From assembly GCF_048564905.1 (NCBI RefSeq), contig NC_133005.1, positions 22,313,501 to 22,377,500 on the forward strand: 64,000 bases of DNA, read 5' to 3'. The translations under genes and the position numbers were made by a program. Source of the DNA: Vicugna pacos. Lineage: Eukaryota > Chordata > Mammalia > Artiodactyla > Camelidae. Positions 1-9,200 of this stretch are shown piece by piece. The notes under the pieces are model-generated. The model was given only the letters and a program-made list of their open reading frames with translations, did no database searches and was not told the origin of the DNA. Every line of letters starts with the position of its first letter. Within the stretch, counting starts at the first letter, position 1.

Positions 1-430
1 CAGTCTGGATGTTTTTTGTTATAACAAACAGAAAAACAGCTTGAACAAAACTAAGCCTAAGGGGCCATTAATTTAGTCTCATGTTTTATGCCAGTTTCAG
101 TGTATCTTGATGACCAGTGTTGTGGGTGGACCAGCCCTTGTTGTTCTTATTATGATTGCAAGATGCCCTTCGGTGATAGCCATCACGGGACTCTGAAAAA
201 ATAGTTTATTACTTATAAGACCTGTAAATTACACAGCACTCCTGGAGGAGGTGAGGCGGGGGCATGTCACACAGCGAGGTGGCCAAGGTAGGTCAAAGTT
301 AGGGAGAGAGAGGAACGGAGGGAGGGGGAGAGAGGGAAGAGAAAGCATGCCTGAGGTTCTGTTTTATTGGGTTTGGTGGGCTCACTATTGGTGAATTTAA
401 AACATAAAAGCAAAAATTTAAAGTATAGGA
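1..430. other. Intergenic, nothing recognised
   Basis: No exon, RNA gene or clear repeat was recognised. A purine-rich run (gagagag, about 300-345) lies just before the SINE. Confidence 0.5.
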
Positions 431-600
431 AGAGAGGGGAAGGGTGTAGCTCAGTGGTAGAGTGCATGCTTATCATGCACAGGGTCCTGGGTTCAATCCC
501 CAGTACCTTCATTTAAAAAAAAAAAAAAAGCCTGATTACCTCCCCTCCAAAAGAGAAAATACAAGTAAGCAAATAATAAACAAAATTTTAAAAAACATGA
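431..600 (+). mobile_element. Camelid Vic-type tRNA-derived SINE
   Basis: The tRNA-like head has an A box (tagctcagtgg, 447-457) and a B box (ggttcaatccc, 490-500). It is followed by cagtacctt, an A-run, then cctgattacctcccc and an A-rich tail. Head and tail together are diagnostic of camelid genomes. Confidence 0.9.
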
Positions 601-954
601 CTGTGAATTACATCTCAATAAAGCTGTTTAGATAAATAAAAATAAAGTGCGGAAAGAGAAAAAAAACAAGTAGCTCAAATGATGGGTTATTGAAATCAAC
701 CAAGATCGCTAAAACAAAGGAGCCTCAGTTTGGAGAGGAGCCTGACTCTTTATCTAACGTGAGGCTGGCAATGTGTTTATTGGAAATAAACACATGGAAG
801 GGGATGCCTCTTTGAAATGGACGCTTCCGCAATCAAAGCTTAAATCAGACAGTCGCATTATAAAAAAGGAAAAAGAAACAACTGTCAGGGTTTACACTGC
901 ACTGAGAATTGAATAAATCATTGGATTACCAGACATCAAAAGAAAAGGGTAGAT

Positions 955-1407
955 ATAATAAATTGAATAATGTGACCCCACAAAAGATATCCAAGTCCTA
1001 ACCCCTGGAACCTGTGAGTGTTTCCTTATACGGCAAAAAGAACTTTGCAGATGTGATTAAGGATCTTAAAGCGGGGAGGTTGTCCTGAATTATCCAGGTG
1101 GATCCTAAATGCAAACACAAGTGTCCTGATTTGACTAAGAAGAGAAGGAGAAGGCAATGTGACCACAAAGGCGGAGATGGGAGTGATGTGGCCCCAAGCT
1201 AAAGAATGCTGGCAGCAAGAATCAGGAAGAAGCAAGGAACAGATTCTCTCAGTGCTTCCCGAGGGAGGATGGCCCCCGAGCACCTAGATTTCAGCCCAGT
1301 GATACTGATTGCAGGCTTCTAGCCTCCAAAGCTACGAGAGAATAAACTTCTGCTGTTTTATGTAGTATTTGTAGTAATGTGTTTTAGGAGCCAGAGGAAA
1401 CTAACAG
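955..1407 (+). mobile_element. MLT1-type (MaLR/ERVL) LTR fossil
   Basis: The sequence follows the MLT1-like order: aacccctggaacctgtgagtg, tttgcagatgtgattaagga, then a cctccaaa...gagaataaacttctg AATAAA region, ending aggaaactaac. It is an old solo LTR shared by placental mammals. The subfamily is not assigned. Confidence 0.6.
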
Positions 1408-1429
1408 CATGGAACTGGGCCTCTGAACA

Positions 1430-1835
1430 AACTGGAGATGATTCCCTTTGCTCCTGAAAACCTCCTCACCCGACAGGGTCTTGCATGATCTGATCCCTGC
1501 AAACCACACCCCCCACCTCTTCTCCCCCCACCATCCCTGAAACTGACTCCACTCTGGCCCCACCTGGGCCTTGGCCACACACGTCGCCTAATTCACCCAA
1601 GTCTCTGCTTAACTGTTTCCTTCAAGAGGCCTCCTGGACAGCTCCGTCCACCGTGACATCTTCCTCCTTCTCATTTCCCATTTGCAGTTGACATTTTCTT
1701 CCCAGCACTTGCTGCTCCAAGTGAATGCCATCCCATGTGTCTGTTTCCTTGATGGCTATTCGCTGTCCCCACTGGAATCTGAGCTCACCCAGGCAGGAAC
1801 CTAACTTTTCACTATTTTAGCCCTTTTCATTCAGT
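1430..1835 (+). repeat. Probable L2 3' region
   Basis: The wording (tgttccttcaagaggcctcctgg-like, tgaatctgagctcacccaggcagg) resembles degraded L2 3' ends. Weakly supported. Confidence 0.35.
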
Positions 1836-2590
1836 CATAAAAAGTAGCGGAAGGCTAACAATGTTCCAGGCAGATGGTGGAAGGTGGGACTGGGGAAAGG
1901 CTAGGATGGGAACCAGGCTGGGGAAGAAACTTGGGGAGGAAGTGAGCTTTGGAGGGTAGGGGTGCGGGAGTGGGGTTAGGGGTGAAAGAGGCAGGGCTGA
2001 GTGGGTCAGGAGCTGCTGCTGATGGTGCATCTTCAAGATAGGAGTGAGCCTGGAGGCTGCAGTGGTGGTGGGACTTGGGGATGGGGGCAAGTGGGCAGGC
2101 AAATGGAGGGAGGGGCTGGAGGTAGGAAAGGGGGCGGGGAATGGAGCTGGGCCTTCAGCACCACCCCTACCCAGTTTTGTTAAGGATATTTAGGTAAGTG
2201 TTATGGAAAGGTAGTTTCAACTTCACACCTTCACATCCCCTTCTAATCAAACTGTAGCCCTAAATACCTCTAGATCATCTGGAGCTAGCTTCCAGAAACC
2301 AGACAAGGAAGCACTGTCCTACAGGCCAAAGAGAGAGAGAGGGTGGTGTAGTGGTTAGGAACATACTGGGTGCTCTGGAGGAAAATAAAGAGAAAGTAAT
2401 TGGAATAAAATGATCTGTATTTCAATCCTCAGGTAGGTAAGTGAGGTGCAGCCACCTCACCGGAGACCATGTGTTTGCAGTTCCCAGGGTCACCATTTCT
2501 CCCAGCCACAAAGGCAGCTATTTTATGGAAAATGAACATTTGTATTTATTGAAATTAGGTCCTATCCCACAGTCAGCTGAACATTCCTCC
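1836..2590. other. Intergenic, G-rich, no gene seen
   Basis: 1860-2150 is strongly G/A-rich on the + strand (repeated gggtgg, gggag units). Open frames here on either strand are compositional. Around 2334-2370 there is a MIR-like scrap (gtgtagtggttaggaac). Confidence 0.5.
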
Positions 2591-2594
2591 GGGG

Positions 2595-2846
2595 TTGCGA
2601 ATGAAAAATATCGCCTGCCATTTTATCAGTAAACAGAGGATGTTGCAGCCATCAAGACATCACAGTGTAGCTGCTCCAGTGGTGCGCCCTGAGGGAACTA
2701 AGGCGCCTGCTGCCAAGCCCTCAGCTGCTGCAGCCACCCCCAGGGTGCCCCCTGAGGAGACTCAGAATGGGAAGCACAGGAAACTGGCCCTAGACAGTGC
2801 ATATCAAACGAATGATTTCCATGAGCCAGACTCTTCCTATACATAG
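2595..2846 (+). other. Unassigned Ala/Pro-rich open frame, probably not a gene
   Basis: An 83-codon frame with an Ala-rich middle (KAPAAKPSAAAATPRVPP) lies just upstream of an L1 3' end. I recognise no domain, no flanking splice sites and no promoter. It may belong to a repeat that I cannot name, since it merges into L1 sequence at about 2900. Confidence 0.25.
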
Positions 2847-2899
2847 AGAAGTGCTAAATTCCTTAACTTGAGATATCTGGTTTTCTTTATTGACAGTAG

Positions 2900-3512
2900 T
2901 CTTTCATACAGGCACCGTAGTGTTCATAGTAGCACTATTTACAATAGCCAAGACATGAAAGCAATCTAAAAGTCCATTGACAGATGACTGGATAAAGAAG
3001 TTGTGATGTGTACACACACACACACAATGGGATACTACTAAGCCATCAAAAAGAACAAAATAATGCCATTTGCAGCAGCATGGATGGACCTGGAGATTGT
3101 CATACTAAGTGAAGTGAGCTAGAAAGAGAAAGAAATACACCATATGCTATCACTTACACACGGAATCTAAAAAAAAAAAACAAAAAAAAACAGACACAAA
3201 TGAACTTATTTACAAAACATAACAGACTCACAGACATAGAAAACAAACTTATGGTTACCAGGGGAATAAAGGGAGGATGAAGGGATAAGTTGGGAGTTCA
3301 GGATTTACAGATACTAAGTACTATAGATAAAATAGATAAAACAATAAGGTCCCACTGTTTAGCACAGGGACTATATTCAATATATTATAATAGCCTATAA
3401 TGAAGAATATGAAAAGAAATATCTATCTGTATATATGTATGACTGAATTACTAAGCTGTATACCAGAAATTAACACATCATAAACTGACAATATTTCAAT
3501 TAAAAAAAATAA
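2900..3512 (+). mobile_element. L1 3' end (end of ORF2 plus 3' UTR)
   Basis: It reads as the tail of ORF2 (tagcactatttacaatagcc, then ggatgg acctggagattg) followed by the artiodactyl/camelid L1 3' UTR (tatattcaatatattataatagc) and a short A tail. It is a 5'-truncated copy. An (AC)n run lies at about 3012-3027. Confidence 0.85.
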
Positions 3513-3887
3513 TCTTTGATCTTCCCCACTACCTAGTCTTTGTTGCAAAAAGTCACATATCCTGGATCCTCCCCTACCTCTTCAGAGCAGTCCCTTAGTG
3601 CTACCTGAGATGCTGCCTCCTGGGCTTAAATTCTTCAGAATGTCTGATGAATAAAACATAATTCTCAACTTTTAAGTTGTGCCTTTTCTTCAGTCGACAG
3701 GGTCCAAGTACCTGCCCTTTATCCTTGTCAAATTTTAAATCCTATCCAGAGTTCTGCATTCTATACAGATTTCTCACCTGGATATGCAGCTACTCAAGGT
3801 TTCATTTATTCACTCCTTCATTAATTCAGCAAAGAGACATTAAGTGGCTGTTTAATGCCAGTGACTACAAATCATGGGAGATAAAAT

Positions 3888-3955
3888 GACAGCTAACACT
3901 TGCTGGGACTTACTAAGTGTGAATCAGTGCTCGCAGTAGTTCACATTGCTGCAGA
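3888..3955 (-). repeat. MIR, first part (split by an LTR)
   Basis: The sequence aacacttgctgggacttactaagtgtg follows the reverse MIR consensus and stops abruptly where LTR-like sequence begins. It resumes at about 4868. Confidence 0.6.
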
Positions 3956-4867
3956 AAAATGTGTTACAGCTCGGTGTTACAGCTCAGTTGTGACAGCAAC
4001 CTGAATCAGCACAAGAGAGCAACCAGCACTCAGAAAGTCAGAGAACTCAGCTTTAATACGCCAGCGGGCCCAGAAAACTTAACACTCCAAGCTCTGGACC
4101 CTCTTTGTAGACACAGGCTTTTATAGGCTGCCAGTTTTACACTTTGCAACATCATATGCAAATAGAATATAACAGAAGTTGACCAACCAGGAACAAGCTT
4201 TGTAGAAATAGACCAATCAGGAGTGAGAGAAATAACCAATCAGGACTGAGCTCCATGCAAATGAAGTACTACAAATGGACCAATCAGAAGTTAGGGAAGT
4301 GGACCAATCAGAAGTGAGAGTAATAACCAATCAGGAGTGAAGGAAATAACCAATCAGAAGTGAGCTCAGGGAACCAATAGAGTCTTAGGGGTAAGTAAGC
4401 CATTTCAGAGGCAAAAAGTGAGATAGAGGCTCTGGGCCAGGGAACCGGATGGTGCTGCCGTGAGAGTAGTGCCCCTGCTTGGGGGCCTTGCCTGTTTTTT
4501 TATGGGGCTTCCCGCCTGTCAGCCGAGAGAGGCTGATGTGGGGTTCTAGGAGGTGAGCGGCCCAAACAAAAAAATGCACGAGCAGTTGCCATACTGCTGG
4601 ACAGACTTCAGCCGGAGACACCATGGGGTTAACAACACTTCATTGCCACAGGGAGGTGCGCCTATGATGCACCTGCCCTGCTTTTATCTGTTTTCTGTCA
4701 GCACATGCGTGATCTGAGTTTCTTTGTTCATTAGGCTTACAGAATATCTCTAGCACATGCGTACTTCTATTTTCTTTGGTCTAAATCTTATATAATTGAC
4801 GCATGCGTGGAGCAATTATTTACTGCATACTACAAACATGCTCTGATCGTGGCCTTGGGTCCCATGG
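3956..4867 (-). mobile_element. Fossil LTR of an endogenous retrovirus
   Basis: Read on the minus strand it has LTR organisation: a U3 with an array of seven CCAAT boxes (4213-4378), a TATA-like CCTATAAAAGCC near 4120-4131, and a downstream R/U5-like stretch toward 3960. Two octamer motifs ATGCAAAT lie at 4156 and 4255. No internal viral genes were seen, so it looks like a solo LTR, probably class I. Ends are approximate, inferred from where the flanking MIR breaks and resumes; the part beyond about 4640 could be a second element. Confidence 0.55.
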
Positions 4868-5075
4868 CCTTAACTCATCTCAACACCAGCTCACACCGCC
4901 TCAATATGAATCCTCACACATCCCTTTGAGGTAGCTACTTTAAAGAGCTCCATTTTACACATTAGGAAACAAGCTTAGAGGTATAATCTGCCCAAGATCA
5001 CACAAGCAGTAATATCTGGGTTTCAACCCCAGGTTGAGTCCAGGACGTGTATTCTTGAGCCATTTTGTGCAGGAG
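4868..5075 (-). repeat. MIR, second part
   Basis: It continues the reverse MIR consensus: aatcctcacacatccctttgaggtagctac, ccattttacacattaggaaac, cccaagatcacacaagcag, ending near cttgagccat. Confidence 0.75.
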
Positions 5076-5103
5076 ACAGTCATAGTCCTGTCACAGGGAT
5101 CGT

Positions 5104-5625
5104 GGCTCTTGGGGAAGGCAGACACTTACATGGTGTCAGAGGGCAGGCACTGGGGACTGTCTGATGGAGCCTGGGGATGTACAAAGGCCTCCTTGAGAAG
5201 GGACATCTAAACTGAGAAGGGAAGGATGAGCAGGACAAGGGAAAGTGGAAGAGAAAAGCATCCCAGGCAGGGTGGCAAGAGGCAAGAGGGCAAAGAAGCT
5301 GAGGACCTACAAGCCGGGATTCTGTCTGAGAAAGGGCCCTGGGAGCAGAGGCCTGAAGACGGTGAGGGAACACCTTGCCACCTGCACGGGAACGGTGTTC
5401 CAGGCAAAGGGGGCAGCAAAGGCTCTGACGCAAATGCGCATTCAAGGAACAGCAAGAAGGGCACTGTGCCTGAATCAGACGTAGCCAATGAGAAGCCCAG
5501 GAGGTGAGATGGAGGGCTGGTTCATGGACCTCACAGAGGCCATGAGACTTTGTCTTTTACAGAGTGAGATGGGGGGCCACGGAAGGGTTGAGAGACAGGA
5601 GTGACCTGTTATTCAAGGTCTTTTG
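5104..5625. repeat. Ancient interspersed repeat, family not assigned
   Basis: Phrases such as ggtgttccaggcaaaggg, gcaaaggctctgacgc and ggaacagcaagaagg recur in the same order in several other places in the window. Overlapping open frames on both strands here are incidental. Confidence 0.5.
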
Positions 5626-5634
5626 GTTTTCTTC

Positions 5635-5785
5635 CCCCCTCAAATGTGAGCAACAAGAGGGTAGGGACTTTGTTTTGCTCGCTGTTGATCCTCAGCCCTG
5701 GAAAAAAGTACCAGGCCCTTAACAGCACTTAATAAATATTTGAACAAGTAAATAAATGAACCAATTAATTAATTAATGAAGTGAG
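5635..5785 (+). repeat. L2 3' end
   Basis: It has the typical L2 terminus (gggtagggactttgttttg then acttaataaatatttgaac) and a short AATT-rich tail. Confidence 0.7.
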
Positions 5786-5921
5786 GGAATGATTCCATGA
5801 ATAATTGTGAACCTGACTCGTTTCGGGATTCTTCATTCCACAGGTACTTAGTGGGAGAGCCGCCCCTCCTCTCATCCTCCCCTGGCTGCTATCCCTGCCG
5901 TTAGACTGCGGGTCCGCGCTC

Positions 5922-5940
5922 TGGCCGCCAGAGGGCGCGG
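5922..5940 (+). promoter_or_regulatory. Probable CTCF binding site
   Basis: TGGCCGCCAGAGGGCGCGG is a near-consensus match to the CTCF core motif (CCNCCAGRGGGCGC type). It lies about 190 bp upstream of the NSFL1C start codon at the edge of the CpG island. Binding is inferred, not shown. Confidence 0.65.
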
Positions 5941-6109
5941 AGCAGCAGAGTTTCCCGCACGGAGGACTTTGCGTGAGGCACCGCGTGGGGCGGGGCCTGC
6001 GAACGGGCTCCACTCGGCTGAGCCGGGTCGACCGGCAGGAGGAACGCGGCGGCTGGGCTGAGACTGTGCGGCGGCGCCCGGAGCAGTTTGGGCAGCGCAC
6101 GGGGCGAAG

Positions 6110-6214
6110 ATGGCGGCGGAGCGGCAGGAGGCGCTGAGGGAGTTCGTGGCGGTGACGGGCGCCGAGGAGGACCGTGCTCGCTTCTTCCTCGAGTCGGCCG
6201 GCTGGGACCTGCAG
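6110..6214 (+). CDS. NSFL1C: NSFL1C coding exon 1
   Basis: This exon carries residues 1-35, most of the UBA domain. It begins at an ATG in a strong context (gaagATGG) and ends GACCTGCAG before donor gtaagc. It ends in phase 0. Confidence 0.97.
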
Positions 6215-9200
6215 GTAAGCGCCGCGAGGCGGACTGCATCGGGCGGGCGGGGGGCTGCGGAGCGCGGACCCCTGGCGCTTCAAGCCCGCGGTGGCCGAAG
6301 CGCATAGTCATCCCGCCGGGCCGCGGCCCGACCCAGGCCTCAGGGTCCTGGGGCCGCTTGCCACGCGTCTCCAGCTCGGTCTGGGCGGCGAAAACGCGGG
6401 CCAGCCCTGGCCCGGACCTGCTCTGCCTAGCCTCAGTTTCCCCTTCTACTTGGCTCCTGAGTCAGCGAGACTTCGGGCATTGCCGCCACCCGCGTGGACA
6501 GGGGGAGCCTGGGGGCGTGGCTGCCGCGCCGAGTCTCGGCGGCGGGCTGGACTGACCAGCTCCCGGGTGGAGCAGCGCTGGGGACGAGGTGCGTGTTCAT
6601 TTCCATTTCCGCAGCCCCGGCCGCAGGTGGAGGGAGAAGCCCAACCGGGAGTTGGCCCACGCCCCTTCCTACCTAATTGCTGGGAGAATCTCCCTCTGGG
6701 TGATGGCGAAAGGTTGGAGCCTACTCATCTCTCTTAAGTAGCTCATCTGTAAAATTGGAGTCTCGTGGAGTTTATCGTTTGGTCACTGGCATTTGTTAAA
6801 TACACTTTAAATACTTAAATATTTATTAATTAAGAAGACGTTAAGATATTAATCCCTATACGAGGCAAGGGTTTTTGTAAACTGTTGAATCCCCTGTGCA
6901 TAGAACAACGCCTGACGCATAACAGGCACTCAGTAATTAATTGGAGAAAGAATTGAATAAATGCTCTTGGCTAGCCTACATCTTAGGTAAATGATGATGA
7001 TGAATATTTATTGAGTACCTACCATGAGCTAGGTGCTGTTCTAGTTGCTTTACGTGTCTTAAGTTAGGTAACCCTTGCATTTTGAAGCTGAGGTTTAGAG
7101 AGGTTAAGTAACTTGCTCAAGGTCTTATGAGCTACCAAGTGGAAGAGATGGCATTAGAACTCAGTTGTCTGATGCCAGAGTCCAGGCTTTTAGCCACTAT
7201 ATGCCAGGCACTTTTCAGATGATGATTCATTTAATTCTAGCAACACTGAAGTAAAAACTACCTCCATACTATAGATGAGGAATTGAAAGCTCTGAGGGCA
7301 AGTGATAGGCCCAAGGTCACACAGCCAGGGTTAGGATTTGAACTGGGTTTACTGACTCCACCATTTATATGCTTCCCCAAATTAAAAGAGTTAGGTAGAG
7401 TATCATGCCTGTACAAACACACTGTGAAGCCTCTGTGTTGGACAGAAGTACAAAATGCAGCTTCTGCCTGAAAGACTTATAGCTGGTTATAGTTACAGTT
7501 GGCAGGTCATCAGTCCCAGTCTCCTCATGCTCTAGGTGGGGAAGCAGGCTCCTGCATGCGACATGACTTGCCTGGCAGGGCCAGACTTGAATGTAGAACC
7601 CCCCAATCCCCTACTGGCAGCGCACGGCCTCCTAGCAGCCTTGCTGTGTCCTGCGAAGACACACTGTTCCAGCAGGCTGGTTATGTCCCATGAAGCAACA
7701 CTACTCCTAGGAGGCTGGTTATGTCCCACAGAAACTCAGTGCCTCTTAATGAGGTGGCGACCTTGAGGACAGGAGCCATGTCTTTTTCATCTCTGTAGAC
7801 CTCACTGCTCTCATTTCTTTGTGCCAAGTGATTAGTAAATACCAATGTATTGAGTCCATGAAACATTCAATCACAAAGGGCTAGAAGACTCCTTTATCCT
7901 TTCTGTATGTATACAGCTAAGACATGACGGTGCATAAATGTTAATAGATCATTTTTGCAGGGTTCTGCAGGTTGTGCTCCTATTGCACAGATTTGGAAAC
8001 GGCCTCAGAGAGAAAGTAAAAGTAGCAATCTGGACCAACCTCAGAGTCCGCAACTCCTGGGTATCACCTAAGAGCTAAGAGTAAGGGCCTGAGCAGACTG
8101 CCTGGGATCAAGCCTGGCTCGACTCCTTACCAGCCGTGTAACTTTGGGCAGTTTCTTAACTTCTCTGTACTTCTCTATCAGCTATAAAATGAGATGATAA
8201 TAACACTAACTACAAAGGGTTCTTTAAGGATTAAATGAGTAACACAGGTAGATTGTACTCGGAACGACGTGGCACGTTAATAAGTGATCAGTAAACGTAC
8301 ACTGCTTTTACTCTAGAGCTCATTTCCTAATAAAATGAGAATGAGGAGTGTCTCCATTCCAACCTTCCTTCTTGCCTTCTTTTCCCTTCAGCAGGTGGAA
8401 CATGTTTCAGGTGATATGAAAACTAATAGTTGGGCCGTTACCTTTTGGTCTAATTTTCTGTGGCCCCCAGATACAGACTGCCTTGTAAGTGTGGCCCATA
8501 TCTTTGTGTCTTTGCTCCTTTTTGTTCAAAGGAGATGTGTTACATGAAGTGTTTAAAGATCCCAAGTTACTACCTCTCTGTTTCAGATCGCCCTAGCGAG
8601 CTTTTATGAGGATGGAGGGGACGAAGACATTGTGACCATTTCGCAGGCAACCCCCAGTTCAGTGTCCAGAGGCACAGCCCCCAGGTAAGGGCCAACTTCA
8701 ATTATTGCTACATTGATGTGCTTCCGGCAGTGATGAGCTATTCTTGGCTTGACAGAAGGTTCAGACCTGGGAATGTGGAGCAGTGGGTTTGAGTGAGAAA
8801 GTTAGACTGCCTGGTGGGTAGGAGTTGCTTGCAAGACTCGTTCCTTTCCTGTAGAGATATACACGATTCTTAACTGAGTTTGGTTTCTGATCCCCTGAGG
8901 AAACCACAGAACCTGCTTTTAAGTTCTTTGGGGGGTCTCTTAAGTGAAATGTGAGGAGTGGCTTCTCCATCTCTGAAAATTTTTAAGTAGAAACCGAAGG
9001 ACTTAGATGCTGTAAATGTAAAAGGGTAGGCCAGATGTCTTTAGAAAGGCTCTTTGGATATTTTAGGATGCCCATTGCCCTATCAAGGAGACTTTAGAGA
9101 AAATAAACCTTGTCTTATTTTATGAAAGGATATTAACCTTTGTGATCCCATTTGCATCCCTGTCCCAGCCACCCTGTCTCTGAGGTTCCCACAGTGGGAC

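Larger units (their letters stand above)
5900..6620 (+). promoter_or_regulatory. NSFL1C: NSFL1C CpG-island promoter
   Basis: A GC-rich, CpG-dense stretch spans the first coding exon and about 200 bp upstream. It contains an Sp1-type GC box (ggggcggggcc, 5987-5997) and no TATA box. AAGATGGCGGC at 6107-6117 matches the YY1 consensus and overlaps the initiator ATG, a common arrangement in housekeeping genes. The start of transcription cannot be fixed from sequence alone. Confidence 0.8.

Noticed and set aside
447-511. A functional tRNA gene
   Set aside because: A and B boxes are present, but the rest does not fold as a tRNA and the sequence continues into a SINE tail. The same unit recurs at 13887 and 30714.
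4385-4624. 79-codon minus-strand frame as a viral protein remnant
   Set aside because: It lies inside LTR sequence, where no protein is expected, and has no recognisable viral motif.
6088-6737. Other long frames over NSFL1C exon 1 on both strands
   Set aside because: They are CpG-island shadows. The p47 frame starting at 6110 with its donor at 6214 explains the sequence.
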